Assembly (NCBI RefSeq): GCF_014534645.1
Contig: NZ_JACVQF010000235.1
Location: forward strand, 124,001-188,000
From: Streptomyces griseicoloratus
Lineage (GTDB): Bacteria; Actinomycetota; Actinomycetes; Streptomycetales; Streptomycetaceae
Direction: 5' to 3'
Length of the DNA: 64,000 nt
Under the pieces are notes generated by a model. The model made no database searches and was not told where the DNA came from. It saw only the letters and a list, made by a program, of their open reading frames with translations. The position numbers and the translations under genes are program-made. Below are positions 36,705-44,917 of this stretch, in pieces; the first letter of the stretch is position 1, and the number at the start of each line of letters is the position of its first letter.

Positions 36705-37459
36705 TGCGCGTAGCCCTCTTCGCCACCTGCGTCAACGACGCCCTCTACCCGTCGACGGCGATCGCCACCGTCAAGGTGCTCGAACGCCTCGGGGTCGAGG
36801 TCGACTTCCCCGCCGCCCAGACCTGCTGCGGCCAGCCGCAGTTCAACACCGGCTACCGGCGCGCGACCGAGCCGCTGGTGCACCGCATGGCCCGCGCCTT
36901 CGAGGGCTACGACCACGTCGTCACGCCCTCCGGCTCCTGCGTCGCCATGGTCCGTGACAACTATCCCCGGATCGGCGCCAGAGCGGCGGCCGAAGGCCGC
37001 GGCCAGGGCCTGGCCGACGCGGCCGCATCCCTCGTGCCCCGCGTCCGTGAACTGACCGAGTTCCTCGTGGACGTGCTGGGGGTCACCGACGTGGGCGCGT
37101 ACTTCCCCCACACGGTCACCTACCACCCGTCGTGCCACGGGCTGCGTATGCTCGGCCTGGGCGACCGCCCGCGCCGCCTGCTCCAGGCGGTCAAGGGACT
37201 GCAACTGATCGAACTGCCGGGCGCCGAGGAGTGCTGCGGTTTCGGCGGCACCTTCGCCGTGAAGAACGCCGACGTGTCCGCGGCCATGGGCGACGACAAG
37301 ATCCGCAACGCCCTGTCCACCGACGCGGACGTGCTGTGCGGCGCCGACAACTCCTGCCTCATGCACATCGGCGGCATGCTGCGCCGCCGGGACGCGCCGC
37401 AGCGGGCACTGCACCTCGCGGAGATCCTCGCGAGCACGGAAGAGGAGCCGCTGCGATGA
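36704..37459 (+). CDS. lutA: L-lactate oxidation complex subunit LutA
   Basis: (Fe-S)-binding protein of 251 aa with two CCG domains, each carrying the cysteine-rich motif (TCCGQPQFN and ECCGFGGTFAVKN) that binds an iron-sulfur centre. LutABC in Bacillus subtilis oxidises L-lactate to pyruvate. Here it should deal with the lactate made from rhamnose by the aldolase/dehydrogenase. It overlaps rhaB by one base and lutB by four (ATGA). Confidence 0.9.
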   Translation: MRVALFATCVNDALYPSTAIATVKVLERLGVEVDFPAAQTCCGQPQFNTGYRRATEPLVHRMARAFEGYDHVVTPSGSCVAMVRDNYPRIGARAAAEGRGQGLADAAASLVPRVRELTEFLVDVLGVTDVGAYFPHTVTYHPSCHGLRMLGLGDRPRRLLQAVKGLQLIELPGAEECCGFGGTFAVKNADVSAAMGDDKIRNALSTDADVLCGADNSCLMHIGGMLRRRDAPQRALHLAEILASTEEEPLR

Positions 37460-38880
37460 GTGGGACCTTCATCGGAATGCCGTCCTTCCCCGAGGCGGCG
37501 CGGGACGCCGTACGCGACACGACCCTGCGGGGCAACCTGCGGCACGCCACGCACACCATCCGTGCCAAGCGGGCGGGGGCGGTCGCCGAACTCGACGACT
37601 GGGCACAGCTGCGCGAGGCCGGCAAGCAGATCAAGGACCGCACCCTGCGCCACCTCGACACCCACCTGGAGCAGGTCGAGCGGGCCGTCACCGCCGCGGG
37701 CGGCACCGTTCACTGGGCAGCCGACGCGGACGAGGCCAACCGGATCGTCACGGACCTGGTGAAGGCGACCGGTGAGACGGAGGTCGTCAAGGTCAAGTCC
37801 ATGGCCACCCAGGAGATCGGTCTCAACGCGGCGCTGGAGGAAGCCGGCATCCGCGCCTACGAGACCGACCTCGCCGAGCTGATCGTGCAGCTCGGCGACG
37901 ACCTGCCCTCCCACATCCTCGTCCCGGCCATCCACCGCAACCGCGGGGAGATCCGCGACATCTTCCGCGACAACATGGCCGACTGGGGACGCCCGGCACC
38001 GGACGGCCTGACCGACCGGCCCGCGGATCTCGCCGAAGCGGCCAGACTCCACCTGCGCGAGAAGTTCCTGCGCGCCAAGGTCGGGATCTCCGGGGCCAAC
38101 TTCATGGTGGCCGAGACCGGCACCCTGGTCGTCGTCGAGTCCGAGGGCAACGGTCGCATGTGCCTGACCCTGCCCGAGACCCTGATCTCCGTGGTCGGCA
38201 TCGAGAAGGTGGTCCCCACCTGGCGCGACCTGGAGGTCTTCCTCCAGCTCCTGCCCCGGTCCTCCACGGCCGAGCGGATGAACCCCTACACCACCATGTG
38301 GACCGGCACGACCGACGGCGACGGCCCGCGCGCCTTCCACCTGGTCCTGCTGGACAACGGCCGCACCGACACCCTCGCCGACGAGGTCGGCCGGCAGGCG
38401 CTGCGCTGCATCCGCTGCTCGGCGTGCCTGAACGTCTGCCCGGTCTACGAGCGGGCCGGCGGCCACGCCTACGGATCCGCCTACCCCGGTCCCATCGGCG
38501 CCATCCTCACCCCCCAACTGCGGGGCACCGCCACGGAACTCGACGCGTCACTGCCGTACGCCTCCTCGCTGTGCGGCGCCTGCTACGAGGTGTGCCCGGT
38601 GGCCATCGACATCCCCGAAGTCCTGGTCCACCTGCGGGAGAAGGTCGCCGACCAGGGCGGCAGAGGGCACCGTCTGGAGAGGGCCGCGATGAGGGCGGCG
38701 ACCTGGCTCCTCGACCACCCGGCCGCCCTCACCGCGGGCGAACGCCTCGCGTCCAGGACGCGCAAGCTGCATCCCAGACGGCTCCCCGGCCCCGGCGTGC
38801 GCGAGTGGACCAACAGCCGCGACCTGCCGGAACTGCCCGCCGAACCCTTCCGTGACTGGTGGAAGAAGAACCACGAATGA
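37456..38880 (+). CDS. lutB: L-lactate oxidation iron-sulfur protein LutB
   Basis: 474 aa. An N-terminal LUD domain (about residues 60-295, with VKVKSMATQEIGLN and VAETGTLVVVESEGNGR) is followed by two 4Fe-4S motifs, CIRCSACLNVCPVY and CGACYEVCPVAIDIPE, and a short C-terminal DUF3390-like region. ATG 37456 overlaps the lutA stop (ATGA); the same overlap type joins it to lutC. It should pass electrons from lactate into the respiratory chain. Confidence 0.92.
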   Translation: MSGTFIGMPSFPEAARDAVRDTTLRGNLRHATHTIRAKRAGAVAELDDWAQLREAGKQIKDRTLRHLDTHLEQVERAVTAAGGTVHWAADADEANRIVTDLVKATGETEVVKVKSMATQEIGLNAALEEAGIRAYETDLAELIVQLGDDLPSHILVPAIHRNRGEIRDIFRDNMADWGRPAPDGLTDRPADLAEAARLHLREKFLRAKVGISGANFMVAETGTLVVVESEGNGRMCLTLPETLISVVGIEKVVPTWRDLEVFLQLLPRSSTAERMNPYTTMWTGTTDGDGPRAFHLVLLDNGRTDTLADEVGRQALRCIRCSACLNVCPVYERAGGHAYGSAYPGPIGAILTPQLRGTATELDASLPYASSLCGACYEVCPVAIDIPEVLVHLREKVADQGGRGHRLERAAMRAATWLLDHPAALTAGERLASRTRKLHPRRLPGPGVREWTNSRDLPELPAEPFRDWWKKNHE

Positions 38881-39518
38881 CGTCTGCCTCCTCCGCCCGC
38901 GATCGCGTCCTGGGCCGGGTGCGCAGGGCCCTCGCCGACGCGCCCGAAGCCCCCGAGGTCACACGCGACTACCTCGTGAGCCACACACCCGACGACCCCG
39001 CCACGGTGCTCGACCTCCTGCACGAGAACCTCGCCGACTACCGGGCGGGCGTGCACCGCAGCACCCGGCAGCACCTTCCGGCCCTCATCGGCGAACTCCT
39101 CACCGGCCACGGTGCGCGGACCGTCGTGGTGCCGCCCGGTCTGCCCGGCGACTGGCTGGCCGGCTCGGACGCGCGGCTGCGACACGACGACGGCCACCTG
39201 ACACCGGCCGAGCTGGACTCCGCCGACGCCGTGGTCACCGGCTGCGCCCTGGCCGTCGCGGAGACCGGCACCGTCGTCCTCGACGCCGGCCCGGGGCAGG
39301 GCCGGCGTGCCCTCACCCTCATTCCCGACCTGCACATCTGCGTGGTCGACGTCGCCGGCCAGGTGGTCGCCTCCCTCCCGCAGGCCCTGCCCCGCCTCGA
39401 CCCCACCCGCCCGACCACGTGGATCTCCGGACCGTCCGCCACCAGCGACATCGAACTCGACCGGGTGGAAGGCGTCCACGGACCCCGGACCCTGGAGGTC
39501 GTCCTGGTGGTGGAGTGA
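38877..39518 (+). CDS. lutC: L-lactate oxidation protein LutC
   Basis: LUD-domain protein of 213 aa, third part of LutABC. VVTGCALAVAETGTVVLDAG and VHGPRTLEVVLVVE at the C-terminus match the family. ATG 38877 overlaps the lutB stop by four bases. It is the last gene of the rhamnose catabolic operon; the next promoter-like element is at 39580. Confidence 0.9.
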   Translation: MTSASSARDRVLGRVRRALADAPEAPEVTRDYLVSHTPDDPATVLDLLHENLADYRAGVHRSTRQHLPALIGELLTGHGARTVVVPPGLPGDWLAGSDARLRHDDGHLTPAELDSADAVVTGCALAVAETGTVVLDAGPGQGRRALTLIPDLHICVVDVAGQVVASLPQALPRLDPTRPTTWISGPSATSDIELDRVEGVHGPRTLEVVLVVE

Positions 39519-39579
39519 CAGGCGGGCATCCGGCCATGAACAGCTCGCAGAAAAAAAGAGACGCGATTTTTCCCGGCGA

Positions 39580-39606
39580 TGTCGAGAACCCGCGTCCGGC
39601 TCCGTC
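39580..39606 (+). promoter_or_regulatory. Candidate ECF42-type promoter
   Basis: TGTCGA (39580-39585), 17-base spacer, CGTC (39603-39606), upstream of the DGPF gene. ECF42 sigma factors of Streptomyces are reported to use -35 TGTCGA and -10 CG(A/T)C in front of their linked DGPF genes, so this looks autoregulatory. An A-rich run (39550-39557) lies just upstream. Confidence 0.7.
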
Positions 39607-39658
39607 CCCGTGGTGAAGGCGGCCACAATGGGTCGCACCAGCACGGAGGAGAGACACG

Positions 39659-40066
39659 ATGGCCAAGTACCTGCTGCTCAAGCACTACCGCGGCGCCCCG
39701 GCAGCGGTCAACGACGTCCCCATGGACCAGTGGACGCCGGAGGAGATCTCGGCGCACGTGCAGTACATGCAGGACTTCGCGGACCGGCTGGAGAAGACCG
39801 GCGAGTTCGTCGACGGCCAGGCGCTCGCCCCACAGGGGGCGTGGGTCCGGTACGACGGCGAGGGACGCCCGCCGGTCACCGACGGCCCGTTCGCCGAGAC
39901 CAAGGACCTCATCGCCGGCTGGATGGTGATCGACGTCGACAGCTACGAGCGCGCCGTCGAGCTGGCCGGGGAACTGTCCGCAGCTCCCGGGGCCGGCGGG
40001 AAGCCGATCCACGAGTGGCTGGAGGTCCGCCCGTTCCTGGCCGCGCCGCCCACCATCACGGAGTGA
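39659..40066 (+). CDS. YCII-related DGPF-domain protein
   Basis: Small cytoplasmic protein of 135 aa. It carries the defining motif TDGPFAETKDLIAGW within a YCII-like fold and starts MAKYLLLKHYRG. DGPF proteins are the constant genomic partners of ECF42 sigma factors; their biochemical role is unknown. The sigma gene starts 8 bases after this stop. The ATG at 39659 follows CGGAGGAGA. Confidence 0.88.
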   Translation: MAKYLLLKHYRGAPAAVNDVPMDQWTPEEISAHVQYMQDFADRLEKTGEFVDGQALAPQGAWVRYDGEGRPPVTDGPFAETKDLIAGWMVIDVDSYERAVELAGELSAAPGAGGKPIHEWLEVRPFLAAPPTITE

Positions 40067-40074
40067 GTCCACCG

Positions 40075-41220
40075 ATGGACGAGGCCCTGCTCCGCAGCCT
40101 CACCCCGAGCGTGCTCGCCGTCCTCGTCCGCCGCGGAGCCGACTTCGCGGCGGCCGAGGACGCCGTGCAGGACGCGCTGGTCGAGGCGGTCCGTGCCTGG
40201 CCGGCCGACCCCCCACGGGACCCGAAGGGCTGGCTGGTCACCGTGGCCTGGCGCCGGTTCCTCGACGCGACCCGCGCGGACGCCGCCCGACGCCGGCGTG
40301 AGGACCTCGTCGACCTGGAACCGGAGCCCGGGCCCGCGCCCGCGGCGGACGACACGCTCCAGCTCTACTTCCTGTGCGCCCACCCGTCGCTCACACCGTC
40401 GTCCGCGGTCGCGCTCACGCTGCGCGCCGTCGGCGGTCTCACCACGCGCCAGATCGCCCAGGCCTACCTGGTGCCCGAGTCGACCATGGCCCAGCGCATC
40501 AGCCGTGCCAAGCGCACCGTCTCCGGCGTGCGCTTCGACCGGCCCGGCGACGTCGCGACCGTGCTGCGCGTCCTCTACCTGGTCTTCAACGAGGGCTACT
40601 CCGGAGACGTCGACCTCGCCGCCGAGGCCATCCGGCTCACCCGGCAGCTCGCGGCCGTGATCGACCACCCGGAGGTGGCGGGCCTGCTCGCCCTCATGCT
40701 GCTCCACCACGCCCGGCGCGCCGCCCGGACCGCGGCCGACGGAAGCCTGGTGCCGCTCGCCGAGCAGGACCGGGACCGGTGGGACACGGAGTCGATCGCC
40801 GAGGGCGTCCGGATCCTGCAGGCGGCCCTCTCCCGCGACCGGCTGGGCGAGTTCCAGGCCCAGGCCGCCATCGCGGCACTCCACGCCGACGCGCCCACCG
40901 CCGAGGAGACCGACTGGGTGCAGATCGTCGAGTGGTACGACGAGCTCGTGCGCCTGACCGACAGCCCGGTCGTCCGGCTCAACCGCGCGGTGGCCGTCGG
41001 CGAGGCCGACGGCCCGCGCGCCGGGCTGGCGGCGCTCGCGGCCCTGGACGACTCACTGCCCCGCCACGCCGCGGTGGCGGCCTACCTCCACGAGCGCGAC
41101 GGCGACCTGGCGGGGGCGGCACGGCTGTACGCCGAGGCGGCCCGCAGGGCACCCAACCTCGCCGAGCGCGACCACCTGACACGCCAGTCCGCCCGGCTCA
41201 ACGCCCGCCGGTCCCGCTGA
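40075..41220 (+). CDS. ECF42-group RNA polymerase sigma factor
   Basis: Alternative sigma factor of 381 aa. Sigma region 2 (ADFAAAEDAVQDALVEAVRAW, GWLVTVAWRRFLDATR) and region 4 (LTTRQIAQAYLVPESTMAQRISRAKR) occupy about residues 1-165. The long C-terminal extension (about 170-381, with LVFNEGYSG and RLNRAVAVGEADGP) contains TPR-like helices and is the mark of group ECF42, which works without an anti-sigma factor and uses the extension instead. It is paired with the DGPF gene. GAGTGAG precedes the ATG. A terminator hairpin follows at once. Confidence 0.9.
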   Translation: MDEALLRSLTPSVLAVLVRRGADFAAAEDAVQDALVEAVRAWPADPPRDPKGWLVTVAWRRFLDATRADAARRRREDLVDLEPEPGPAPAADDTLQLYFLCAHPSLTPSSAVALTLRAVGGLTTRQIAQAYLVPESTMAQRISRAKRTVSGVRFDRPGDVATVLRVLYLVFNEGYSGDVDLAAEAIRLTRQLAAVIDHPEVAGLLALMLLHHARRAARTAADGSLVPLAEQDRDRWDTESIAEGVRILQAALSRDRLGEFQAQAAIAALHADAPTAEETDWVQIVEWYDELVRLTDSPVVRLNRAVAVGEADGPRAGLAALAALDDSLPRHAAVAAYLHERDGDLAGAARLYAEAARRAPNLAERDHLTRQSARLNARRSR

Positions 41221-41250
41221 CGGGCCGCGCTCGGCCGAGCCCGCGGCCCG
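41221..41250 (+). terminator. Hairpin terminator after the ECF42 gene
   Basis: CGGGCCGCG (41221-41229) pairs with CGCGGCCCG (41242-41250) directly after the sigma-factor stop; the 12-base loop is itself nearly a perfect palindrome (GCTCGGCCGAGC). Confidence 0.65.
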
Positions 41251-41357
41251 GTCGCCGAAGCGGTCGCCTGACCCGAACGGGTGCGGCAGTGACTTCTGCG
41301 CGGTCGGACGGTCCTCACGAGGGAACAGTCGTCATGGGGGAGACAAGGAGACCCGCC

Positions 41358-41915
41358 ATGCCGGCACAGGGATCTGCAAGGCAACCCACGACCGAGCTCG
41401 ACGCCCGCTACAGTTCCGCGCTCAATCCCCGCCCGGGTGCGGCGGACGTCACCGCCACCGAGTGGGCCGAGGCCCAGCGGCAGCTGGAGGCCGCTGAGAT
41501 CTTCTGGGTGTCCACGGTGCGGCCGGACGGCCGGCTCCACGTCACTCCCGTGATCGCCGCCTGGCACGAGGGGGTGCTGTACTTCTCCACCGGCGTGGGG
41601 GAGCAGAAGGCGAGGAACCTCGCTCATGACGGCCACTGCGCGCTGACCACCGGGGGGAACTCGCTCACCGAAGGGCTCGACCTCGTGGTCGAGGGCGAGG
41701 CGGAGCGGGTTGCCGATCCCGCGGTGCTGGAGGAGGTGATCGCGGCGTACGAGGCGAAGTACGGGCCGCACATCACCTCGCCCGAAGGCACCTTCCACGG
41801 GATCGGGGATGCGATCCGGAAGGGGGACGACGTGGTGTTCGCGGTGGCGCCGGCCACGGCGTACGGCTTCGGCCGGAACGAGGGGGTGTACACCCATACC
41901 CGGTGGGCCTTCTGA
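41358..41915 (+). CDS. Pyridoxamine 5'-phosphate oxidase-like flavin-binding protein
   Basis: PPOX-family split-barrel protein of 185 aa, probably binding FMN or F420. Segments FWVSTVRPDGRLHVTPVIA, LYFSTGVGEQKARNL and the C-terminal GDDVVFAVAPATAYGFGRN fit the family. The ATG at 41358 is chosen because AAGGAG ends 8 bases before it; an upstream in-frame ATG at 41334 lacks a ribosome site. It appears monocistronic. The substrate is unknown. Confidence 0.82.
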   Translation: MPAQGSARQPTTELDARYSSALNPRPGAADVTATEWAEAQRQLEAAEIFWVSTVRPDGRLHVTPVIAAWHEGVLYFSTGVGEQKARNLAHDGHCALTTGGNSLTEGLDLVVEGEAERVADPAVLEEVIAAYEAKYGPHITSPEGTFHGIGDAIRKGDDVVFAVAPATAYGFGRNEGVYTHTRWAF

Positions 41916-42001
41916 CGGTCCACCGGATGCCGGCCCGCCCGCCGCAGGCGGTTGCCTCTAGGGTGTTCACCGCGGAAGTCCCTGGTCGGCCCGGAGGTGT
42001 C

Positions 42002-42370
42002 ATGGCCCTGCAGATGAAGTTGAGCGCGATCACACTCGACTGTCCTGATCCGCCGGCTCTGGCGGCGTTCTACCAGCAGGCCACCGGCCTCGAACCCCAC
42101 CCGGAGTCGAACGCCGACTTCGCCGGACTCAACCGCGAGGACGGACTCTTCATCGGCTTCCAACGGGTCGCCGGCCACCGGGCCCCGAGCTGGCCCGACC
42201 AGACCGTTCCCCAGCAGCTCCACCTCTGCTTCGAGGTCGCGGACCTGGACGAGGCCGAGGCCGGGCTGCTGGAGCTGGGCGCGGGCAAGCCGGACCACCA
42301 GCCGCACGAGGACAGGTGGCGGGTCCTCACCGACCCGGCCGGGCACCCCTTCTGCATCGTCAGGGCCTGA
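42002..42370 (+). CDS. VOC family (glyoxalase-like) protein
   Basis: Single-domain vicinal-oxygen-chelate protein of 122 aa. It starts MALQMKLSAITLDCPDPPAL and ends in the usual DPAGHPFCIV strand. HLCFEVADLDEAEAGL is the second beta-alpha unit. GGAGGTGTC precedes the ATG. Such proteins may be dioxygenases, resistance proteins or binding proteins, and no substrate is readable. Confidence 0.85.
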   Translation: MALQMKLSAITLDCPDPPALAAFYQQATGLEPHPESNADFAGLNREDGLFIGFQRVAGHRAPSWPDQTVPQQLHLCFEVADLDEAEAGLLELGAGKPDHQPHEDRWRVLTDPAGHPFCIVRA

Positions 42371-42386
42371 GCGGGAGCGGCCGACG

Positions 42387-42419
42387 CCTCGTAGGCGAAC
42401 CACGTGCTCGCCTACGAGG
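42387..42419. terminator. Bidirectional terminator between convergent genes
   Basis: Perfect 12-bp stem CCTCGTAGGCGA / TCGCCTACGAGG with a 9-base loop, between the VOC stop and the minus-strand SDR stop. Confidence 0.8.
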
Positions 42420-42501
42420 TCAGGACGCGAGGCAAGCGGAACGGGCGCTGCCGCAGCTCGCCACGAGCGCGGAGCCCCTGGCCCCGCATGGCCGCGATCG
42501 G

Positions 42502-43227
42502 TCAGAGCGCGGTGCCCGTCTCCTCGGCCAGCGTCCGCAGGAGGCGGTCCTGGAACTCCTCGTCCTGCACCGCGCGGTGCGGCTGCAGCCGCCGGCGGTG
42601 GTACCAGTACCCGCCCGAGGTCAGGGCCTCGGGTTCGTCGCTGGAGGCGAGCCACTCCTGTGTGCGATGGCCGAGCTCCAGATCGTCCGGTGCGCCCGGT
42701 CCGCCCATCTTGGTCGGTACCCAGCCCGGGTCCACGGCGTTGCTCAGCACCTCGGGGCGCAGGCGGGCCACCGCGGCCGCGAGTGTCGTGACGAACAGCT
42801 TGCTGTCGGAGTACGAGCCCGCGCTCCGGCCGCGCCAGTCGACCCCGGCGAGTGAGGGGCGACCGTCGAAGTGCGAGCTGCTGCTCAGGTACACCAGCCG
42901 GCGCGGCCCCTGGAGCAGGGCGGTGAGCAGGTACGGTGCGACGACGTTGACCGGCATGACCGCAGGCCCGCTCCATACGCCGGCGTTGTGGATGACCGCG
43001 TCGAGCGGCTTCACGTCGTTCAGCTCGGCGGCGACGCGCCGTACGGCATCACGTTCGGTGAAGTCGCCCACGACGATGTCCGCCCCGCGGTCGACGAGTG
43101 CGCGGAGGGCGGCCGCGCGTTCCTGACTCCGGGCGTGCACCACGACGTCGTGTCCGGCGGACAGCAGTGCATCCGCCGCGGCGCGTCCGAGGCCGTCCGA
43201 GGAACCCGTCACCAGGATCCGGCTCAC
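42502..43227 (-). CDS. Short-chain dehydrogenase/reductase
   Basis: NAD(P)-dependent oxidoreductase of 241 aa. It has the cofactor motif TGSSDGLG near the N-terminus, HNAGVW, and catalytic Ser plus YSDSK. The GTG at 43227 follows GGGAGG and overlaps the stop of a 27-codon upstream frame (GTGA), so its translation is probably coupled to that frame. The C-terminal half (GGYWYHRRRLQPH) resembles SDRs annotated as daunorubicin C-13 ketoreductase-like or protochlorophyllide-reductase-like. The substrate is unknown. Confidence 0.85.
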   Translation of the reverse strand: MSRILVTGSSDGLGRAAADALLSAGHDVVVHARSQERAAALRALVDRGADIVVGDFTERDAVRRVAAELNDVKPLDAVIHNAGVWSGPAVMPVNVVAPYLLTALLQGPRRLVYLSSSSHFDGRPSLAGVDWRGRSAGSYSDSKLFVTTLAAAVARLRPEVLSNAVDPGWVPTKMGGPGAPDDLELGHRTQEWLASSDEPEALTSGGYWYHRRRLQPHRAVQDEEFQDRLLRTLAEETGTAL

Positions 43228-43307
43228 GAGCGCACCTCCCCTCGGACGCGCGAGGCCCGGCCGTCGACGCGGTCGGCGCCAGGACCGTGGATGACTGCTC
43301 CTCGCAT
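43224..43307 (-). pseudogene. Relic of a zinc alcohol dehydrogenase N-terminus, now a 27-codon leader
   Basis: A 27-residue frame opens MRGAVIHGPG, the usual start of zinc-dependent alcohol dehydrogenases in actinomycetes, then loses similarity. It has a perfect AAGGAG ribosome site 8 bases before its ATG (43307). Its TGA overlaps the SDR start codon. The simplest reading is that a deletion removed the body of an alcohol dehydrogenase gene and left its translation start feeding the SDR; a true coupled leader peptide is the alternative. Confidence 0.6.
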
Positions 43308-43418
43308 GGGGGTTCTCCTTCCCTTCGTGGCCGCCCGCCCGGCTCGGCCGGGTTCTCGGGGACCTCCATTGAAGCCGAGGAAAGCCATCCGGTCCGGGAC
43401 GTCGGCCGCGCGTCACCG

Positions 43419-44747
43419 TCACGTGCGCCGTGAACGGGCCCGGTCCGCGAGGACCTTGATGGAGGCCAGGGCGATGAGCGACAGCGCGATGATGTAGCCG
43501 GAGACGGCCATCGACGTGCCGGTCGCCTCCAGGAGCAGCACCATGACGAAGGGCGCGAGCCCGCCGCCGCCGACGGCCGCGATCTGGTAGCCGAGGGAGG
43601 CGCCGGTGTAGCGCATCTCGGGCGTGAACAGCTCGGCGAAGAGGGCGGCCTGGGGGCCGTACATGATACTGAGGAAGCAGCTGGCGACGAAGGTGCCGAC
43701 GGCCAGCCACAGCAGCGAGCCGGTGTCGATCAGGAGGAACAGCGGCACGGCCCACAGGGCGATGCCGGCCGCGCCGAGCGCGTAGATCCGGATGCGGCCG
43801 ATCCGGTCGGACAGTGCGGCCGAGGCCGGGATCAGCACGAGCTGGGTGAGGCTGACGCCGAGGGAGACCGCGAGCACCGGGCCGCGGTCCATGTCCAGTT
43901 CGCGGGTGGTGTAGTCGAGGACACCGGTGATGAGGATGTAGAACGTCGCGGTGTTCACGGCGAAGGAACCGCCGGCCAGCAGCACCGTGCCGAGGTGACC
44001 GCGCAGGATCGTGCGCAGGGGAGAGGTGCGCTCGGTCTGCTCCTTCTCGGCCAGGGCGCGTTCGGCCTCGCGGAACTCCGGGGTCTCCTCGACGCGGGTG
44101 TGGATGTACCAGGCCAGGCCGAGGACGAGCAGCCCCACCAGGAACGGCACCCGCCAGCCCCAGGCCTCGAACGCCGATTCGGAGGTGAGCGCCCCGGCCA
44201 GCAGGAAGACGCTGTTGGCGGTGACCACGCCGATCGGGACGCCGAGCTGGACGACACTGCCGTACACGCCGCGCTTGCCCTCGGGGGCGTACTCGGTGGC
44301 CAGCAGCATCGCGCCGCCCCACTGCGCGCCGACGGCGACGCCCTGGGCGATGCGCAGGAGGACCAGCAGGATCGGGGCGGCGATGCCGATCGTGTCGTAC
44401 GTCGGCAGCAGGCCGATGCCGGTGGTGGCCAGGCCCATCAGGGTGAGGGCGAGGACCAGCATCGGCTTGCGGCCCTTCTTGTCACCGAGCTGGCCTGCGA
44501 CGATGCCGCCGAGCGGGCGGGCCAGGAAGCCGACGGCGAAGGTGGCGAAGGCCGCCATGACCCCGGCGGTGGGGCTGCCGGCCGGGAAGTACAGGTCGCC
44601 GAGGACGAGCGCGGCGGCGATGCCGAAGACGAAGTAGTCGTACCACTCCACGGCCGAGGCGAGAGCGGCGGCCGTGGCCACACGGCGGCGGTTGGGGACG
44701 GCCGGGGCGGTGGCGGGGAGGGGCTGGGCGGACGGGGCTGTGTCCAT
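43419..44747 (-). CDS. MFS transporter, metabolite:H+ symporter (MHS) type
   Basis: Inner-membrane transporter of 442 aa with 12 predicted spans. MHS features are SAVEWYDYFVFGIAAAL near the N-terminus, the loop RPLGGIVAGQLGDKKGRKPML between spans 2 and 3, and GWRVPFLVGLLV. Members carry organic acids, betaines or osmolytes with protons; the substrate here is not evident. A promoter lies 42-70 bases upstream. It is followed by a 190-base gap holding the dehydrogenase relic. Confidence 0.88.
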   Translation of the reverse strand: MDTAPSAQPLPATAPAVPNRRRVATAAALASAVEWYDYFVFGIAAALVLGDLYFPAGSPTAGVMAAFATFAVGFLARPLGGIVAGQLGDKKGRKPMLVLALTLMGLATTGIGLLPTYDTIGIAAPILLVLLRIAQGVAVGAQWGGAMLLATEYAPEGKRGVYGSVVQLGVPIGVVTANSVFLLAGALTSESAFEAWGWRVPFLVGLLVLGLAWYIHTRVEETPEFREAERALAEKEQTERTSPLRTILRGHLGTVLLAGGSFAVNTATFYILITGVLDYTTRELDMDRGPVLAVSLGVSLTQLVLIPASAALSDRIGRIRIYALGAAGIALWAVPLFLLIDTGSLLWLAVGTFVASCFLSIMYGPQAALFAELFTPEMRYTGASLGYQIAAVGGGGLAPFVMVLLLEATGTSMAVSGYIIALSLIALASIKVLADRARSRRT

Positions 44748-44788
44748 GCGTACACGCTCCGATGGGTGCGAGGGGGACGTTCCCCGGG

Positions 44789-44817
44789 ACCGTACTGACC
44801 GGACGGTATGTGGTCAA
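44789..44817 (-). promoter_or_regulatory. Promoter for the MHS transporter with overlapping inverted repeat
   Basis: Reading the minus strand: -35 TTGACC (44812-44817), 17-base spacer, -10 TACGGT (44789-44794). ACCGT (44789-44793) and ACGGT (44803-44807) form a short dyad over the spacer and -10, a possible repressor site. Confidence 0.6.
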
Positions 44818-44917
44818 CGGTCGTGCACGAGGTCGGTGAGACGGGGGCCACGGCGTCCGACACGGCTGTCGGGAGGGAATCTGGCGGGCTCGGGCGCTCG
44901 CGCACGAAGATGGGCGC

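Noticed and set aside
39549-39575. A-run then T-run (AAAAAAA...ATTTTT) after lutC, resembling a Rho-independent terminator
   Set aside because: The arms pair only A with T over five bases, with no GC stem. It lies just upstream of the ECF42 promoter and is more likely part of that promoter region.
42002-42370. Possible third member of the VOC/AraC regulon
   Set aside because: The TCAGGAATSGAGAAGC element is absent upstream of this VOC gene, and a normal ribosome site is present instead.
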